Below, piece after piece: positions 34,071 to 44,345 of a DNA stretch of 64,000 bases. A model generated the notes under the pieces. It saw nothing but the letters and a program-made list of their open reading frames with translations, ran no database searches and was not told where the DNA came from. Both the position numbers and the translations under genes were made by a program. Numbering within the stretch: position 1 is the first letter of the stretch; every line of letters starts with the position of its first letter. This DNA is from Catonia carolina (Eukaryota; Arthropoda; Insecta; Hemiptera; Achilidae): NCBI GenBank assembly GCA_035578175.1, contig JAQMRL010000006.1, forward strand, positions 60,691,001 to 60,755,000, read 5' to 3'.

Positions 34071-34681
34071 AAAAATGCATTTTCTAACTTTGCGACTGGC
34101 TAGTAGGTACATAAAATTCTCCTATATATTTGCAATTTAACACTAAACGAATTAATTAATGATTCGTGTTCTTGAAGATTAGAACAAATTAAAAAATAAA
34201 TTGAAATAACATTTTGATTTAAATATAGAGAGAAAATTTTAAACGTTAAAAAATATTAAGAAACTAATATATTATAATTTATATTAGTGTTGAAGATTAA
34301 GTCATCTAATACATCCTACACGAGTTGACAAAATAATAGACAAATAAATTATTAGGTTTGATGGCTGGTGGCACCATGATTAAAATCGGTAGACTTAAGT
34401 GCCTTGTTAAATGATTTGTAAAAAGTGGGGGCAGGAAATATTTAAAAGTGTCTCTTTTGACAATTCGCCAGAAGTGAAATACATTTAGAGTCGACCGACT
34501 GCCGGCTGTCGACATTGACCTTAGGGTTGAGGTTAAGTACGTCTTAAAAATATTGAAAACATAATTGCTTTTAAAAGTAAAAAATAGTCTTCACAAAATA
34601 TAAACTACCATAACATTGTGTGATTAGATCATAAAAAGTAGATTGATCCAGGCAATCGGAAAAACTAATTATATTTTTTAA
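34071..34681. other. AT-rich interval, nothing recognised
   Basis: No gene or repeat match. Confidence 0.5.
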
Positions 34682-35058
34682 ACAGACGGGGGAAAGTTTA
34701 TCCTCAATCTGTTAGTTCCAGGGCTAAAAAAATACTTCTGTTTCTTATCACGTGATCAGCCAATTAAATGACTGAAGCATTAAGGAAGAGAAGAGGTATA
34801 CGTGTAAGAGAAACTAATTAGAGTTTCTCCTCTGAAAGTAATGAATTCATTATACAGCTAGACCCTGTGGTGAGTGAAGGGCAGGTTTTATTTACAAAAT
34901 AGAAAATATAAATATGCTTTACAGAGGGTCTGGCATGCTAATAAGCATATTTTTCAACTCGGTGAGGAAAGCATAGTAAGGCACATAACTCCTCGTTTTA
35001 CTTAGTAAAATTTCTAAGTTCAAACTAGTCTTTCAACTAAAGACGTAAACAACATTGT
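34682..35058 (+). repeat. Repeat B, copy with eroded head
   Basis: Recognisable from CTCAATCTGTTAGTTCCAGG onward to AGACGTAAACAACA. The first part of the head is degraded and the 3' hairpin is lost. Confidence 0.75.
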
Positions 35059-35079
35059 TTTTCCGTATATGGTTAATTT

Positions 35080-35390
35080 TAGACTACGTGAGGTGACTTT
35101 AGGCATTTCTATAAGCATTTCATTTTTCAGCCCACATTCTCAGCATAAGTTCACGGTAGGCTTTTCTCCTTTATTCTGTCCACTCGGCATTCTGTTTAAG
35201 CTCTTCAAGGAAAACCTTATACTCCGTAAATAGGTGTCTGAATTTGGATCGGTTCATTAAGTATTCTAGTTTATTCCGGTTTTCTCAATATCCCTTGACT
35301 TAAGACAATTTATCTTAGGTTTATTGTTTAATGTCTACAATTTGTTTTGCCAACCGTCAAACATTCTGTATAAGTATCCGTAAAATTAAT
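35080..35390 (-). pseudogene. Degenerate non-LTR LINE, C-terminal end
   Basis: Homologous to 39195-39425 plus 39900-39990, but uninterrupted here. Read on the minus strand it gives NRSKFRHLFTEYKVFLEELK then QNAEWTE, a stop, and RRKAYRELMLRMWAEK. This is the terminal region after the reverse transcriptase domain of the LINE at 39-40.7 kb. It is separate from the jockey copies. Confidence 0.6.
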
Positions 35391-35454
35391 TTGTTGAATA
35401 AGAATGAAATTATATAACAAAGGGTGACAGTTTTTATATCAAAGTATGAAAAAA

Positions 35455-35945
35455 CCCACCGGGTTTGTCTAGTGGTAAAGTCATCGTCTTCAGTCAGCTG
35501 TTTAACAGCTGATGTACAGGTACGAAAGTTTTTTTGGTTCAAATCCTAGTAAAGGTTTTTTTAGTTAATTAGTCGTTAGCTTGGTCATTAACGACTACTG
35601 TGGGTTTCGGTACTGTAACAGTGGCTTTTGAAGCTATAAAATTTCCAGATCCTAGCCGGGAATCGAACCCGGGACTTTCCGCTTTGTAATCTAGCACGTT
35701 AGCACTACGCCACGGGGTTGGCCTAGTAAAGGTATTTACTTTTATACGGATTTGAATACTACACAATAGTTACCGGTGTACTTTAATGATTGGGGTTCAA
35801 TCAACCATATTTTAGCAGGGATGGTCACCCTCAGGCTATACAAGACTTCACCTCATTTACACTTCATATACATCATCCTCATTTAATTGGGTCATGAGAT
35901 TGGTTATTGCTCTAAATTAAACAGACTGCCACGTAGACACATAAG
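35455..35945 (+). mobile_element. SINE-C interrupted by SINE-D
   Basis: SINE-C head with GTCTAGTGGTAAAGTC, the hairpin TCAGCTGTTTAACAGCTGA and the B box GGTTCAAATCC at about 35537. The body resumes at 35734 (ATTTACTTTTATACGGATTT) and ends at AAGGGTTAAAAATAAAT. The interruption is a SINE-D flanked by a duplicated CCTAGTAAAGGT. Confidence 0.85.
35557..35721 (-). mobile_element. SINE-D nested in SINE-C
   Basis: Minus-strand tRNA-derived SINE. On its own strand the head reads TGGCGTAGTGC (A box) and CCGGGTTCGATTCCCGG, a perfect T-arm stem with a perfect B box. It then continues into a body ending near TCGTTAATGACCAAGC. The exact 12-bp target duplication CCTAGTAAAGGT flanks it at 35545-35556 and 35722-35733. 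The intact promoter boxes suggest a younger element than its host SINE. Confidence 0.9.
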
Positions 35946-36852
35946 GGTTAAAAATAAATAAGAATTATAAAAAGAAAAATATAGTACATATTTATATAAA
36001 TTCATAAAGTTCGTACAGGAAGATAAATTTCTGAATTCATGAACGAAAACACGAAAGAGGGAGAAGTTAAAATGAGGTGGAAAGATTGATGTGGCATGTG
36101 AAATGATGGAGAAACCCGTGACAAAATACGGTAGTCTACTAGAACGCGTGCGAATTTATAAGGGCAAGAAAAACTACATAACATTGAATGGACACCGTGG
36201 TTTCACGATGTCATCCAAGGGACTAATAAAGTAATAATAGAAAAACATTTGTCAGATGAAATAAACCTTTATTCCTTGAATAATATGCCTATTTCAGCTA
36301 AAATATATATCTTTTGTGAATACAATGTTAGTTCTTATAGAAATAAAAGAGTTACCCCACCATCAAGAAAAAGAAAGACAATGGAAAATATCATCCTTCA
36401 AAAATACTTTATAAAAACACTGACGATAAATAAATTGATACCACTAACACACTTTTGTACTTTTTTCCAATCTATCTATAGTATTGTAAGAAAGACTGAT
36501 TGAAGATCGGCTTGTTTACAATTAAAGGCGTTTTTGTAAAAACCCGCATTAAAATTGGTTCATTCCGTATTGGGTGATTCGAGTACGTTTTTCTTTTATA
36601 AAATTAAATACAATACCAACATCAAAGCAACACCGTGTTACAAATACGGTAAACCGGAAAAGTTGGTAGTTTCAAGTATTTTGGGAAGATATAACAGTCG
36701 AAGGCAAGCGGAAAAGAAGCGTACAGAAGGCAATGAAAAATTTCCACTACATTCCAAAAAAATTCACAACCTGTACACGAAAACAGCACTATCGGGACAA
36801 GCTAAGATAAAATATTTTAATAATTTTGTAACATAGAACTTAAAGTTTGCAC
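35946..36852. other. Interval with two unassigned frames
   Basis: Open frames at 36249-36503 and 36555-36836 (plus strand) are moderately basic but have no recognisable domain. NKRVTPPSRKRK in the first faintly resembles linker segments of some LINE proteins. A LINE fragment begins beyond the SINE at 36854, so these could be its eroded upstream part. Unproven. Confidence 0.35.
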
Positions 36853-36853
36853 T

Positions 36854-37020
36854 TGGCCGGCCCGTTGGCGTAGTGGTTAGCGCAGCTGGCTTCTACGCTG
36901 GGGTCCCGGGTTTGATTTCCGGTCAGGTCTGACATTTTTTATCACTCAATTTCATCTATCACCCCTCTCACCATCTGTATCAGCAGTAATTGCAAAACGG
37001 TCCGACGTTAAACAAAAAAA
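36854..37020 (+). mobile_element. SINE-E variant
   Basis: Head GGCCGGCCCGTTGGCGTAGT with B box GGGTTTGATTTCC. The SINE-E 3' core follows (AGCAGTAATTGCAAAACGG, then CCGACGTTAAAC) with an A-rich tail. The middle of the head differs from other E copies and is closer to SINE-D, so it looks like a chimeric or separate subfamily. Confidence 0.8.
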
Positions 37021-37200
37021 AAGAAAGAAAAATATGTTTGTGCGCAAATGAATGCCTTAGAATAACACGAAAGTCTGGTGTAAGACAAGCAGACAAATTT
37101 AAGAGAAATATCTTCCACAAGACAGTGGGTCCGAAGTTAATGAACGGAAGGTGTAGGTTGCGAGGACGAGAAAAACTGTACAACAAAAATGAACGGGGTT
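37021..37200 (+). pseudogene. Non-LTR LINE, RT-downstream fragment
   Basis: Plus-strand frame with NECLRITRKSGVRQADKFKR, NIF and then GPKLMNGRCRLRGREKLYNK. It corresponds to SECLRMTRKAGLKEAEKFGR and GPKIVDIQYRLRSREELYRE in the minus-strand LINE at 40.1-40.2 kb, so both are the same family. It starts at the SINE-E tail and ends in stops. Confidence 0.65.
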
Positions 37201-38147
37201 AACGAAACTCAAAATTAAAATTCTAAGGACAGTAGTATACAATAAATACTAAACAATTTTTAAAACAAATGAACTGAGTGGATAAAAGTTCTATTTGACA
37301 TTTTTTTTAAATGTAGATTTCATGACTGATGAATATTACACGCATTTTTAGTTACTTTGTTGGCATAGAATGCTATATTTCAACAGTTTTAGGAAATACT
37401 AGAAAATTAAGGGGCCCAGTACCATTATAATTTTGTGTTTTGTATTAACAGGGTAAACATCACCTTGTTCCTCTAGAATACAAGTCATTATCATTTTAGA
37501 GTACTAGTTAACTCTAGTAATAAACATTAAATGGGATCACTAAAAGCTGTTATTAAGAATTTCTTCTAATGAAAAACTTTGTCTTGTATTATTGAAATAG
37601 CCTACAGTTCATCCGTTCTTAAAGCAAACAGAATTTTTTGTGAATGAATTTTTGGAGCTATATGCAGAGGAAAGTTATAAAAAAACTGATATAGAATAAT
37701 AATATTGAAAAAAAATTAGAAGAATTTTTAAGTTCATATATCATTTTTTGTGAAAGGACAATAAGTAGGTCTATGCACCAAAATAAAATCAATCAAAAAA
37801 CTCACAAAATTGGGAGCCTTAAATTTTTTATCGCATTTTTCTCAAAACTACAATTTTGTAACATAACACCTTCATCCACTAAGGTCTTCATATCTTTAAG
37901 ACACAAAATAATAGATCAAAAGTGTCAGAGTATAACTGGTTTAAGACAGTCAATCAGGATAAAAAAAGTGGAATTAACTGAGAAAATATAATTAACCAAA
38001 CGAAGTTCAGATAACTGATTTGATGGGGTTCCTCGAAGAACAAAAAAAAGAAACAGGATGGACAAAAAACGGAAAAGCCTACAGTGAAAAAATGCTTAGA
38101 GTGGACTGCAAAAAGATGAAATAATACATAAATATCTAAAGGTAAAT
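37201..38147. other. Interval with nothing recognised
   Basis: AT-rich; frames at 37773-38181 have no domain. Confidence 0.5.
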
Positions 38148-38460
38148 CCACCGGTTGGGCTATAGATAAAGTCGTCGCCACGAGTCAGCTGATTTTCGGA
38201 GATGAGGTTCCTGGTTTAATACTTAATAAAGAAAGTTACTTTTATACGGATTTTAATACTAGACAGTGGTTACCGGTGTACTTTGATGGTTGGGATTCAA
38301 TTAACCATACTCTCTCGGGAATGGTCAGCCTGAGTCTGTACAAGACTTCACCTTTTATCACGTCATACATATCATCCTCATCTCATTTGGGTTGCTTATT
38401 AATCTTAAATTGAACAGATTGCAACGTAAGTACACACATTAGGGTAAAAAATATACATCT
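38148..38460 (+). mobile_element. SINE-C, full copy
   Basis: Head CCACCGGTTGGGCTATAGAT with an eroded B box. Well-kept body: TACTTTTATACGGATTTTAA, GTTACCGGTGTACTTTGATG and TTGAACAGATTGCAACGTAA, with an ATATA-type tail. Confidence 0.8.
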
Positions 38461-39194
38461 AGATTTACTTAACGTGGTCTAAAATGGTCTTCAACGAGGA
38501 AAACAAAATTCAGTCAATATTTTTTGAAATTTCGATATTGTTGCCCAAATAAAGTTATAACCTGTTGTAATATTGTGAATATAAAATCAAAATTGGTTTT
38601 AAAATAAGTAAAATGTTTAAGTCCTAGAAGACTAACGAGAACTTCCGTCGGTACAGCTTGCCAGGTTCTAGTTATTTCAAATTTGTTTTTAGCGATTTAT
38701 GAATCTTTTGATACTGTCAACATTCAGATCAATAATTTAATCAACATTATCTAAACAAGCTTGTCTGAAATACGAACATACATTTGTTATTTACAGAATA
38801 TGAACATCGAAAATGATGTTTAATTTAAATAAAATAAATGGACCGAATACACAAAACACATACTGTGAAAAAGAGGAAAAGCGGCGGGTATTATAGGCGA
38901 ACCCCATTTTCCACATACAAATTTGTTTAAAACTCATACAATAGTTGATTCTGGACCGGAAATTAAGTCGCTAAACTTCCGTGCAAAAGTTTATAGAACA
39001 GATTTTATGTGAGAAAATGAAAAGTTAGACAGACTATTTGTTGAAAATGTTAAATGTCCGTAAATACATAACTTTTCCGAAAATTTATCAGATTGACAAT
39101 ACTTACAAACAATGAATTATTTCGTTCAAACTTCATACAATTATTTTCAACAGGGAGTAATGGACTTATATGTATTTAGTATAATTTTTTTCTC
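38461..39194. other. Interval with nothing recognised
   Basis: AT-rich; no motif or repeat match seen. Confidence 0.5.
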
Positions 39195-39425
39195 GTATAC
39201 AACCGATTTTAAACCATGTGAGGTGACTTTAAAAATTTCTGGAAGCTCTTTTCTCAACATTCATTCACTGCAAGCTTTTCTCGTTTTTGTCCACCCCGTG
39301 TTCTGTTTTTGCTCTTTATGCAAGCCCTTATAGTCTGTAATTAGTAATCTGAATTTGTTTCAGTTCATTAAATTTTCTCGATTTATTCCGGTTTTCTCAA
39401 TATCCTTTCTGACTGTAATAGGAGA
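39195..39425 (-). pseudogene. Degenerate LINE, terminal segment
   Basis: Shares about 210 bp (GTGAGGTGACTTTA..., TTATTCCGGTTTTCTCAATA) with 35080-35300. In the uninterrupted copy this segment directly adjoins the one found here at 39900, so 39426-39889 is an insertion or expansion relative to it. Confidence 0.6.
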
Positions 39426-39889
39426 CACTTATACACACAAACAATAACGCACACGTACATACAAATGACAAACTAAATACGCTCATGCATAACATAAATA
39501 TACACATTCACACACTCAATATAAACAACAGGTGATTTACCACCGTCAGATGCGGGCAACGAGAATAATAAAAAAAAAATTTAAAAGAAAAAAAAAAAAA
39601 GAACATATTAATAAAATGGATTGTTAATTCATTCTATTTTAAAAGTTTTAAGGAGTGAGGTGCAATTTACAATAAAAATAGAAAAAGTTCACGAATTTTA
39701 AAAAATATTATTTAGAATAATAAACCATTTTAGAAGATTTGCTGGAGCGGAATTTTAAAGGAGTTTTAATACATTTTAAAGGATTTTAAAAATTTTAATA
39801 TTTTTAAGAATTTTATGATATTTATCAAGAAACTTTAATAAAGAGCTTTGAATTTTAAAGAGAATTTTATTTACGAACCTCTGGGACAT
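39426..39889. other. Insertion within the LINE remnant
   Basis: Absent from the homologous LINE tail at 35.1-35.4 kb. It contains a CA-rich stretch, A runs near 39570-39600 and AT-rich repeats of the TTTTAA.GA type. No mobile-element termini are clear. Confidence 0.45.
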
Positions 39890-40716
39890 GACTTCTTTAA
39901 ACCTTTTATCCAACACCTTAGGTCTATTGTTAAGTGTCTTAAAAATTTAAGTCAACTAGTTGTCATCCATTCTATACAGGTGTTCGTAAAATTCTAGTGC
40001 TCTTTTTTTAATCGTTTCCATAAATAATTCATTTTCCCTGTACAGTTCTTCCCGACTTCGTAACCTATATTGTATGTCTACTATCTTCGGACCACTATTT
40101 TGCGGAGGATGTTTCTTCCAAATTTTTCAGCTTCTTTTAGACCAGCCTTCCGGGTCATTCTAAGGCACTCACTCGCGTACAGACACACATGTACTATCAC
40201 AATATTACAAAGTCACATCTTGATTTGTCTTGAAAGGGGTTTCTTCTTATTCGAGTGGTGAGTTTCTCGAAGTGCACCAGCCATCTTTCTTCGTCTGTTG
40301 TTGTTCGCTTCCTTTTTGCTGGTATTTAGTTATATTATCTCCCCTAGGTACTTGAAACAATCAACTTTTCCAATTTTTCCCATATTGTGTCTTTACGTGA
40401 TGCAGGGCTGTTTTAAAGTTAGTTATATTTAGTTTTTCTCGAAGGAATCTGTAGTCCTGGTTTACCTGCAAGTTCTTTAAACAGATTGATTTGTTATATT
40501 GCTGTTTCCGTATTCTAAGAAACGATTGCTAGGTCTACTGCAAAAGTAAGATAGTTTATCTGTATACCGTTCTTTAATCTTTCAATGTGTATTTGTTTTA
40601 ACAATACTTCATTAGCAAGTTCCATTTCCCATTCATGGACAACTTTCTCCAGTACATAGTTAAAAAGAATCGGTGACAGTCTATCACCCTGCCTTAAGTG
40701 TTGCTATATATTTTTT
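39890..40716 (-). pseudogene. Degenerate non-LTR reverse transcriptase
   Basis: Minus-strand translation across frames shows LRQGDRLSPILFNYVLEKVV (40600-40716) and INYLTFAVDLAIV. The latter is the palm catalytic box F/Y-ADD with the first Asp changed to Val, so it is inactive. FKYLGE follows near 40355. Further down come ECLRMTRKAGLKEAEKFGRN and GPKIVDIQYRLRSREELYRE, then LEFYEHLYRMDDN. Several stops and frameshifts interrupt it. The 5' side ends where repeat B starts. The clade is uncertain; it differs clearly from the jockey fragments. Confidence 0.75.
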
Positions 40717-41108
40717 CTCTATAACAGGCAGAGTGTTAAATTATTTTTACTCGATCTGCTAGCACCAGGACTACAAAAAACAGTTCTGTTTCTTATCACA
40801 AGGTCAACCAATTTAAGAACCATTTAAGAACAGTTAAGAAGAGGTAGAGGTGTAAAAGACACTAGTCAGAGTTATTGCCTCTGGAAGTAATGAATTTTAT
40901 CATCATACAGCCATACCCTGTGATTAGAATGAAGTGAATGTGTCATTTGCAGGTGGAAAGTAGATACTTTTCGGAGGGCCTGGTATGCTGATAAGCATAC
41001 TTTCCCACTTAGTGAGAAAGGCAATTGTAAGCCACCTCACCGCTCTTTTTACTTAGCAAACCGCCTAGACGTTCAAACCAGCCTTTCGGTTTATGACCTA
41101 ATCAAAAA
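40717..41108 (+). repeat. Repeat B, full copy
   Basis: Starts with a shortened head (TATAACAGGCAGAGTGTTAA) and ends TTTCGGTTTATGACCTAATC. A CA and TA microsatellite follows directly (41109-41155). It interrupts or truncates the LINE remnant. Confidence 0.8.
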
Positions 41109-42080
41109 AAACACACCACACCACACACACACACACACAAACACATATATATATTAGTGATGTTGCCTTCGCAAGCCTTAGCTTGTGGGTAGGTATTGAT
41201 ATAAGGGTGACATACAGATGAAAAAATACCAGATCTGACCGGTAATGGTATATATACATAATTTTCATATTATATTTGAATATACTCGTATATTCGAATC
41301 CTATAGAATATCAAATCTTTCTCTGTATACTACATATAAATTTAACCGGAAACAATGAATTTCGACCGGGACAATGAAGAAAATACCTTTATAAATTAAT
41401 GGTATAACAAAAGAATATTCCAACGGGACAAAATATTATTTTGTTAATGTATTAATAAATATCTAGATCATTTAATTTTGTTGAACCGATCCGATGTGGG
41501 TTTTTACAGTTAGTTAGTTAGTTTGTTAATTCATAATGGTATCAAATTCAAGTATAATGTAGTTGTGGTTTCAAATCACATTGTAGCGTTTTCTTTAATA
41601 TACGTGTGGTTAGGAAGAAGGTGTGGTTTGCTGTTTTACCATGTTTGGATTAACCTGTGTCTTATGTGTATTATGTCTAAGTTATACCCACTAACTTTTA
41701 TAGTTATCTCTCTTTTTACATTACTAAGGTGTCGTGATCTGTGGCCCACGATAAATAAATTTATAACAGCGTCCAAATAACTTGACTGAAGGGGAAGCTG
41801 CTTAGGTTAGTGTTACCGACTAGTAATTGAACGAGGACTTATTAATATTTATTATTTTCCTTTACTCAGTTAAATATACATTTTAATTTACTACTAAATT
41901 TAGCTATATTCGATATTTTTAACTAAATTATACACAAAAGCTCTTCTTCAAAAACAGTTATGACCGTGCATATGAGTATATAAAGAATCTATAAAACAAA
42001 AACTGCTATTTTTACAAAAAAAATCCTTAATGCATACTTTTTTTATTAACTTTATTTATGAAATTCACAACTGTTGCAAG
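41109..42080. other. CA/TA microsatellite, then unrecognised sequence
   Basis: A (CA)n then (TA)n run at 41109-41155 adjoins repeat B. The frame at 41523-41780 has no recognisable domain. The rest is AT-rich. Confidence 0.5.
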
Positions 42081-42244
42081 TTTTTTTTTAACGTCCGACT
42101 GTTCTGCATTTACTGCTAATGGAGACGGTGAAGGATGAAATAATATTTTGTAACGTATGAAAATATGCCGTACCTGAATGGGATTCGAACCCAAGACCGC
42201 ATGATGAGAGGCGAGAACGTTACCAACTACGCCAATGCGGCCGG
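42081..42244 (-). mobile_element. SINE-E, full copy
   Basis: Minus copy with inverted B box GGGATTCGAACCC at 42180 and head ending GCCAATGCGGCCGG. The T-arm stem TGGG/CCCA is intact and poly-A appears as the T run at 42081. Flanks GTTGCAAG and GTTACAAG are a probable 8-bp target duplication with one mismatch. Confidence 0.85.
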
Positions 42245-42420
42245 TTACAAGATAAACAACCAGTGAATATGATGGTGAGTGAAAGAATGAATGAAATGAC
42301 ATGAGTGACGTGCATGGAGAGCACCATCCACTGACAGGTCTCCGACATGTTATTAGTTACTTCTTACTAAGTCATCGATTAATTAATTAGTTAATTCATT
42401 ATTAATAACATTAACCGGTT

Positions 42421-42990
42421 TTAAAACAAGAGGTCCCTACTCCACTTCCTCCGTAGTCGTCTTTGAACGTTGTTTGGTAGATGACGGGAGGAGAGTTTAC
42501 GTATCAGTTCGTTTTGATGAGCGGAAATTCTGTAGTGGAAGTTCGATAAAGTTGAATGAAAACGTCGGTTACCTACCAGAGGGATGTTGAGGTCGTTATG
42601 TAAGGTAGCGTTAGAAACGTAATAAGGTGCGTTCACTAATATCCGTAAGGTCTTCAATTGAAACCTCTGAATCCGAGCTATCATTGAGGGTTTAGCACAA
42701 CCATAAATTTGAGCGGCGTATATCCAAATTGGCCTAAGGAGGGACTTATATATCGTTAGTGTTTAGTAGGAAGTACTGAACGTCAAGACATCTTAAATCT
42801 ATTATCTAAGGTGCGTCTTTTAACCGAAACATGAGAGTTCCACGTTAATCGCCTGTCAATGTGTAGGCCCAAATACCTCACAGATGTAGCTGTCAGTACA
42901 GGTGAATTGAAGAGAAACACCCGTGGACATTCACCCCGTCGTAATGAAAAGGTTATGTGATGTGTTTTAGTAATGTTTATTTTTATGCGC
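42421..42990 (-). pseudogene. Jockey-type LINE, RT C-terminal part
   Basis: From 42990 downward the minus strand encodes KTHHITFSLRRGECPRVFLF then YLGLHIDRRLTWNSHVSVKR, and, after frameshifts, PYYVSNATLHNDLNIPLVGN and a C-terminus RRLRRKWSRDLLF at 42421. These are the thumb and connection motifs of jockey reverse transcriptases. The catalytic YADD is missing. The copy is longer at its 5' end than the fragments at 27 kb and 21.6 kb. Confidence 0.8.
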
Positions 42991-43038
42991 CATTTTATTA
43001 ACCATTGCAGTAAATTTATAAAATAAATTTCAATTAAC

Positions 43039-43335
43039 TTCTTAAGCTGCCTTCATTTCTACTATCTGTCATTTACACGTGTTTCGGTGGATCTACCATC
43101 ATCGGAGTACTCAATATCATTTGAAACTAAAAATTTATATTTCAAATCTGTAGAAGATATTACATTATACGTATAATAGCTATATAAAAACTTTATATAG
43201 ATAACTGAAAATGTAATATCTTCAACAGATTTTAAATAAAATATTTCAGTTTCAAATTATATTGTGTACTCTGATGATGGTGGAACCACCGAAACACTTG
43301 TTAAGTACAGATAGTAGTAATCAAGGCAGCTTAAA
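43039..43335. repeat. Long inverted repeat with hammerhead-like motifs
   Basis: Arms at about 43039-43160 and 43210-43335 are inverted copies of each other, separated by about 50 bp. Each arm carries a CTGATGA...GAAAC arrangement, intact on the plus strand of the right arm and changed to CCGATGA in the left. It may be a head-to-head pair of terminal repeats from a Penelope-like element or a retrozyme. No coding part is seen. Confidence 0.6.
43265..43309 (+). ncRNA. Hammerhead-ribozyme-like motif (candidate)
   Basis: In order: TGTACT (43265-43270), CTGATGA (43271-43277), a GGTGG-AA-CCACC stem (43279-43290), GAAA (43291-43294), a short CACTTGTTA segment, and AGTACA (43304-43309) complementary to the opening TGTACT. 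This is the type I hammerhead order of core boxes and helices I and II. Caveats: an unpaired T follows CTGATGA, where helix II normally closes with G-C, and helix III is at most about two pairs. Activity is not established. Confidence 0.45.
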
Positions 43336-43583
43336 CAGTTCCGATGGAGGTGGAGGGTTGTTTGCTGATGTCGGATCAAGTGGCCAGGCGGCGGGTTTTT
43401 GGTTGGTAAGTCGGTTGCGGCCTCCTTGGGGCTGGACGAGGACGCCTCAATTGAGTCCAACACTTCTTCCCCCATCATGAGGAAGTGAACATGAATTTTT
43501 CTCGCCGCCTCGGATAAAAAAAATTAAATATGTTAGTGAAATTTATTGTATAAATTTATTATTCAAAATACAAAATACAATTT
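43336..43583. other. GC-richer stretch beside the inverted repeat
   Basis: About 43340-43500 is markedly richer in G and C than its surroundings, with GATGGAGGTGGAGGG and GGCGGCGAGAAA (minus). Frames on both strands have no recognisable domain. It may belong to the same element as the hammerhead-like repeat. Confidence 0.35.
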
Positions 43584-43706
43584 TTACTTTCTTTTGCCCT
43601 TTATGAATAAATATGCATAAGGAAAAAGGCCTTTGTTTTCATGCCGATTTTCCGAAATCGAGTTTTCACTGGTTATCTACACGTTTTCAGGCCCCCTGAA
43701 CCCTGA
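43584..43706 (+). repeat. Repeat A, 5' head fragment
   Basis: ACTTTCTTTTGCCC at 43586 through ACGTTTTCAGGCCCCCTGAA, then cut off. Confidence 0.8.
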
Positions 43707-44345
43707 ATAATGATGAACAATGAATAAAAAAAACGAATCAATATCTAAGGTGCCCTATTTTTCCTGGAGGATTCGAATAACGAATAAAACTTTAATTACT
43801 TGAAATAAGCGGGGAAAAGATGAAGAATTGCTTGATGTTAATTAAATTCTATAAATTACTACATTGTCAGTGTTAGAGCCAAATTTATTAATTTCCAAGT
43901 ACGTCTGGATACATTTACAAGAAAAATTCCTTTAATGAGACGACGCGTCTCATGGCTGGTGGCAATTTTTTATAAAGAAATTCTAAGAGATTAAGCCACA
44001 TAGCTTTCGTAAGAAAGAAAAAGGCTTACCTTCGACCTATGGCAAAAACCATTAGTGATTTCTGTAACTACTTTTTAAGAGAAATCGAATGACACTATTT
44101 TTGTTTCTGAACTCCCAATTGAATTTTTTGACTTCCAGTTTTGGGGCACTTTCAGTCAAAACCGAAATTTTAAACCCAATTCAGGCCCACTAACTTTTTG
44201 TGTAGATTACGAATCCGAAAACCATTTGTTACTATCTCTTGTAATTTCTGACATCTGGATGTGACGGACGGACATAGGGAAATTAATTATATATGACAAT
44301 TTTAAAAATTACCACTGTCACCGCCACCCATTCTAATTAATATTA
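43707..44345. other. Interval with nothing recognised
   Basis: AT-rich until about 44345, where the GC-rich island starts. Confidence 0.5.

Noticed and set aside
35640..35721. Functional tRNA gene on the minus strand
   Set aside because: The T-arm is perfect, but the segment is the head of SINE-D with a SINE body and a target duplication.
43257..43480. Overlapping frames of 72-73 residues on both strands
   Set aside because: They cover the inverted repeat and a GC-richer stretch, overlap on opposite strands and show no domain.
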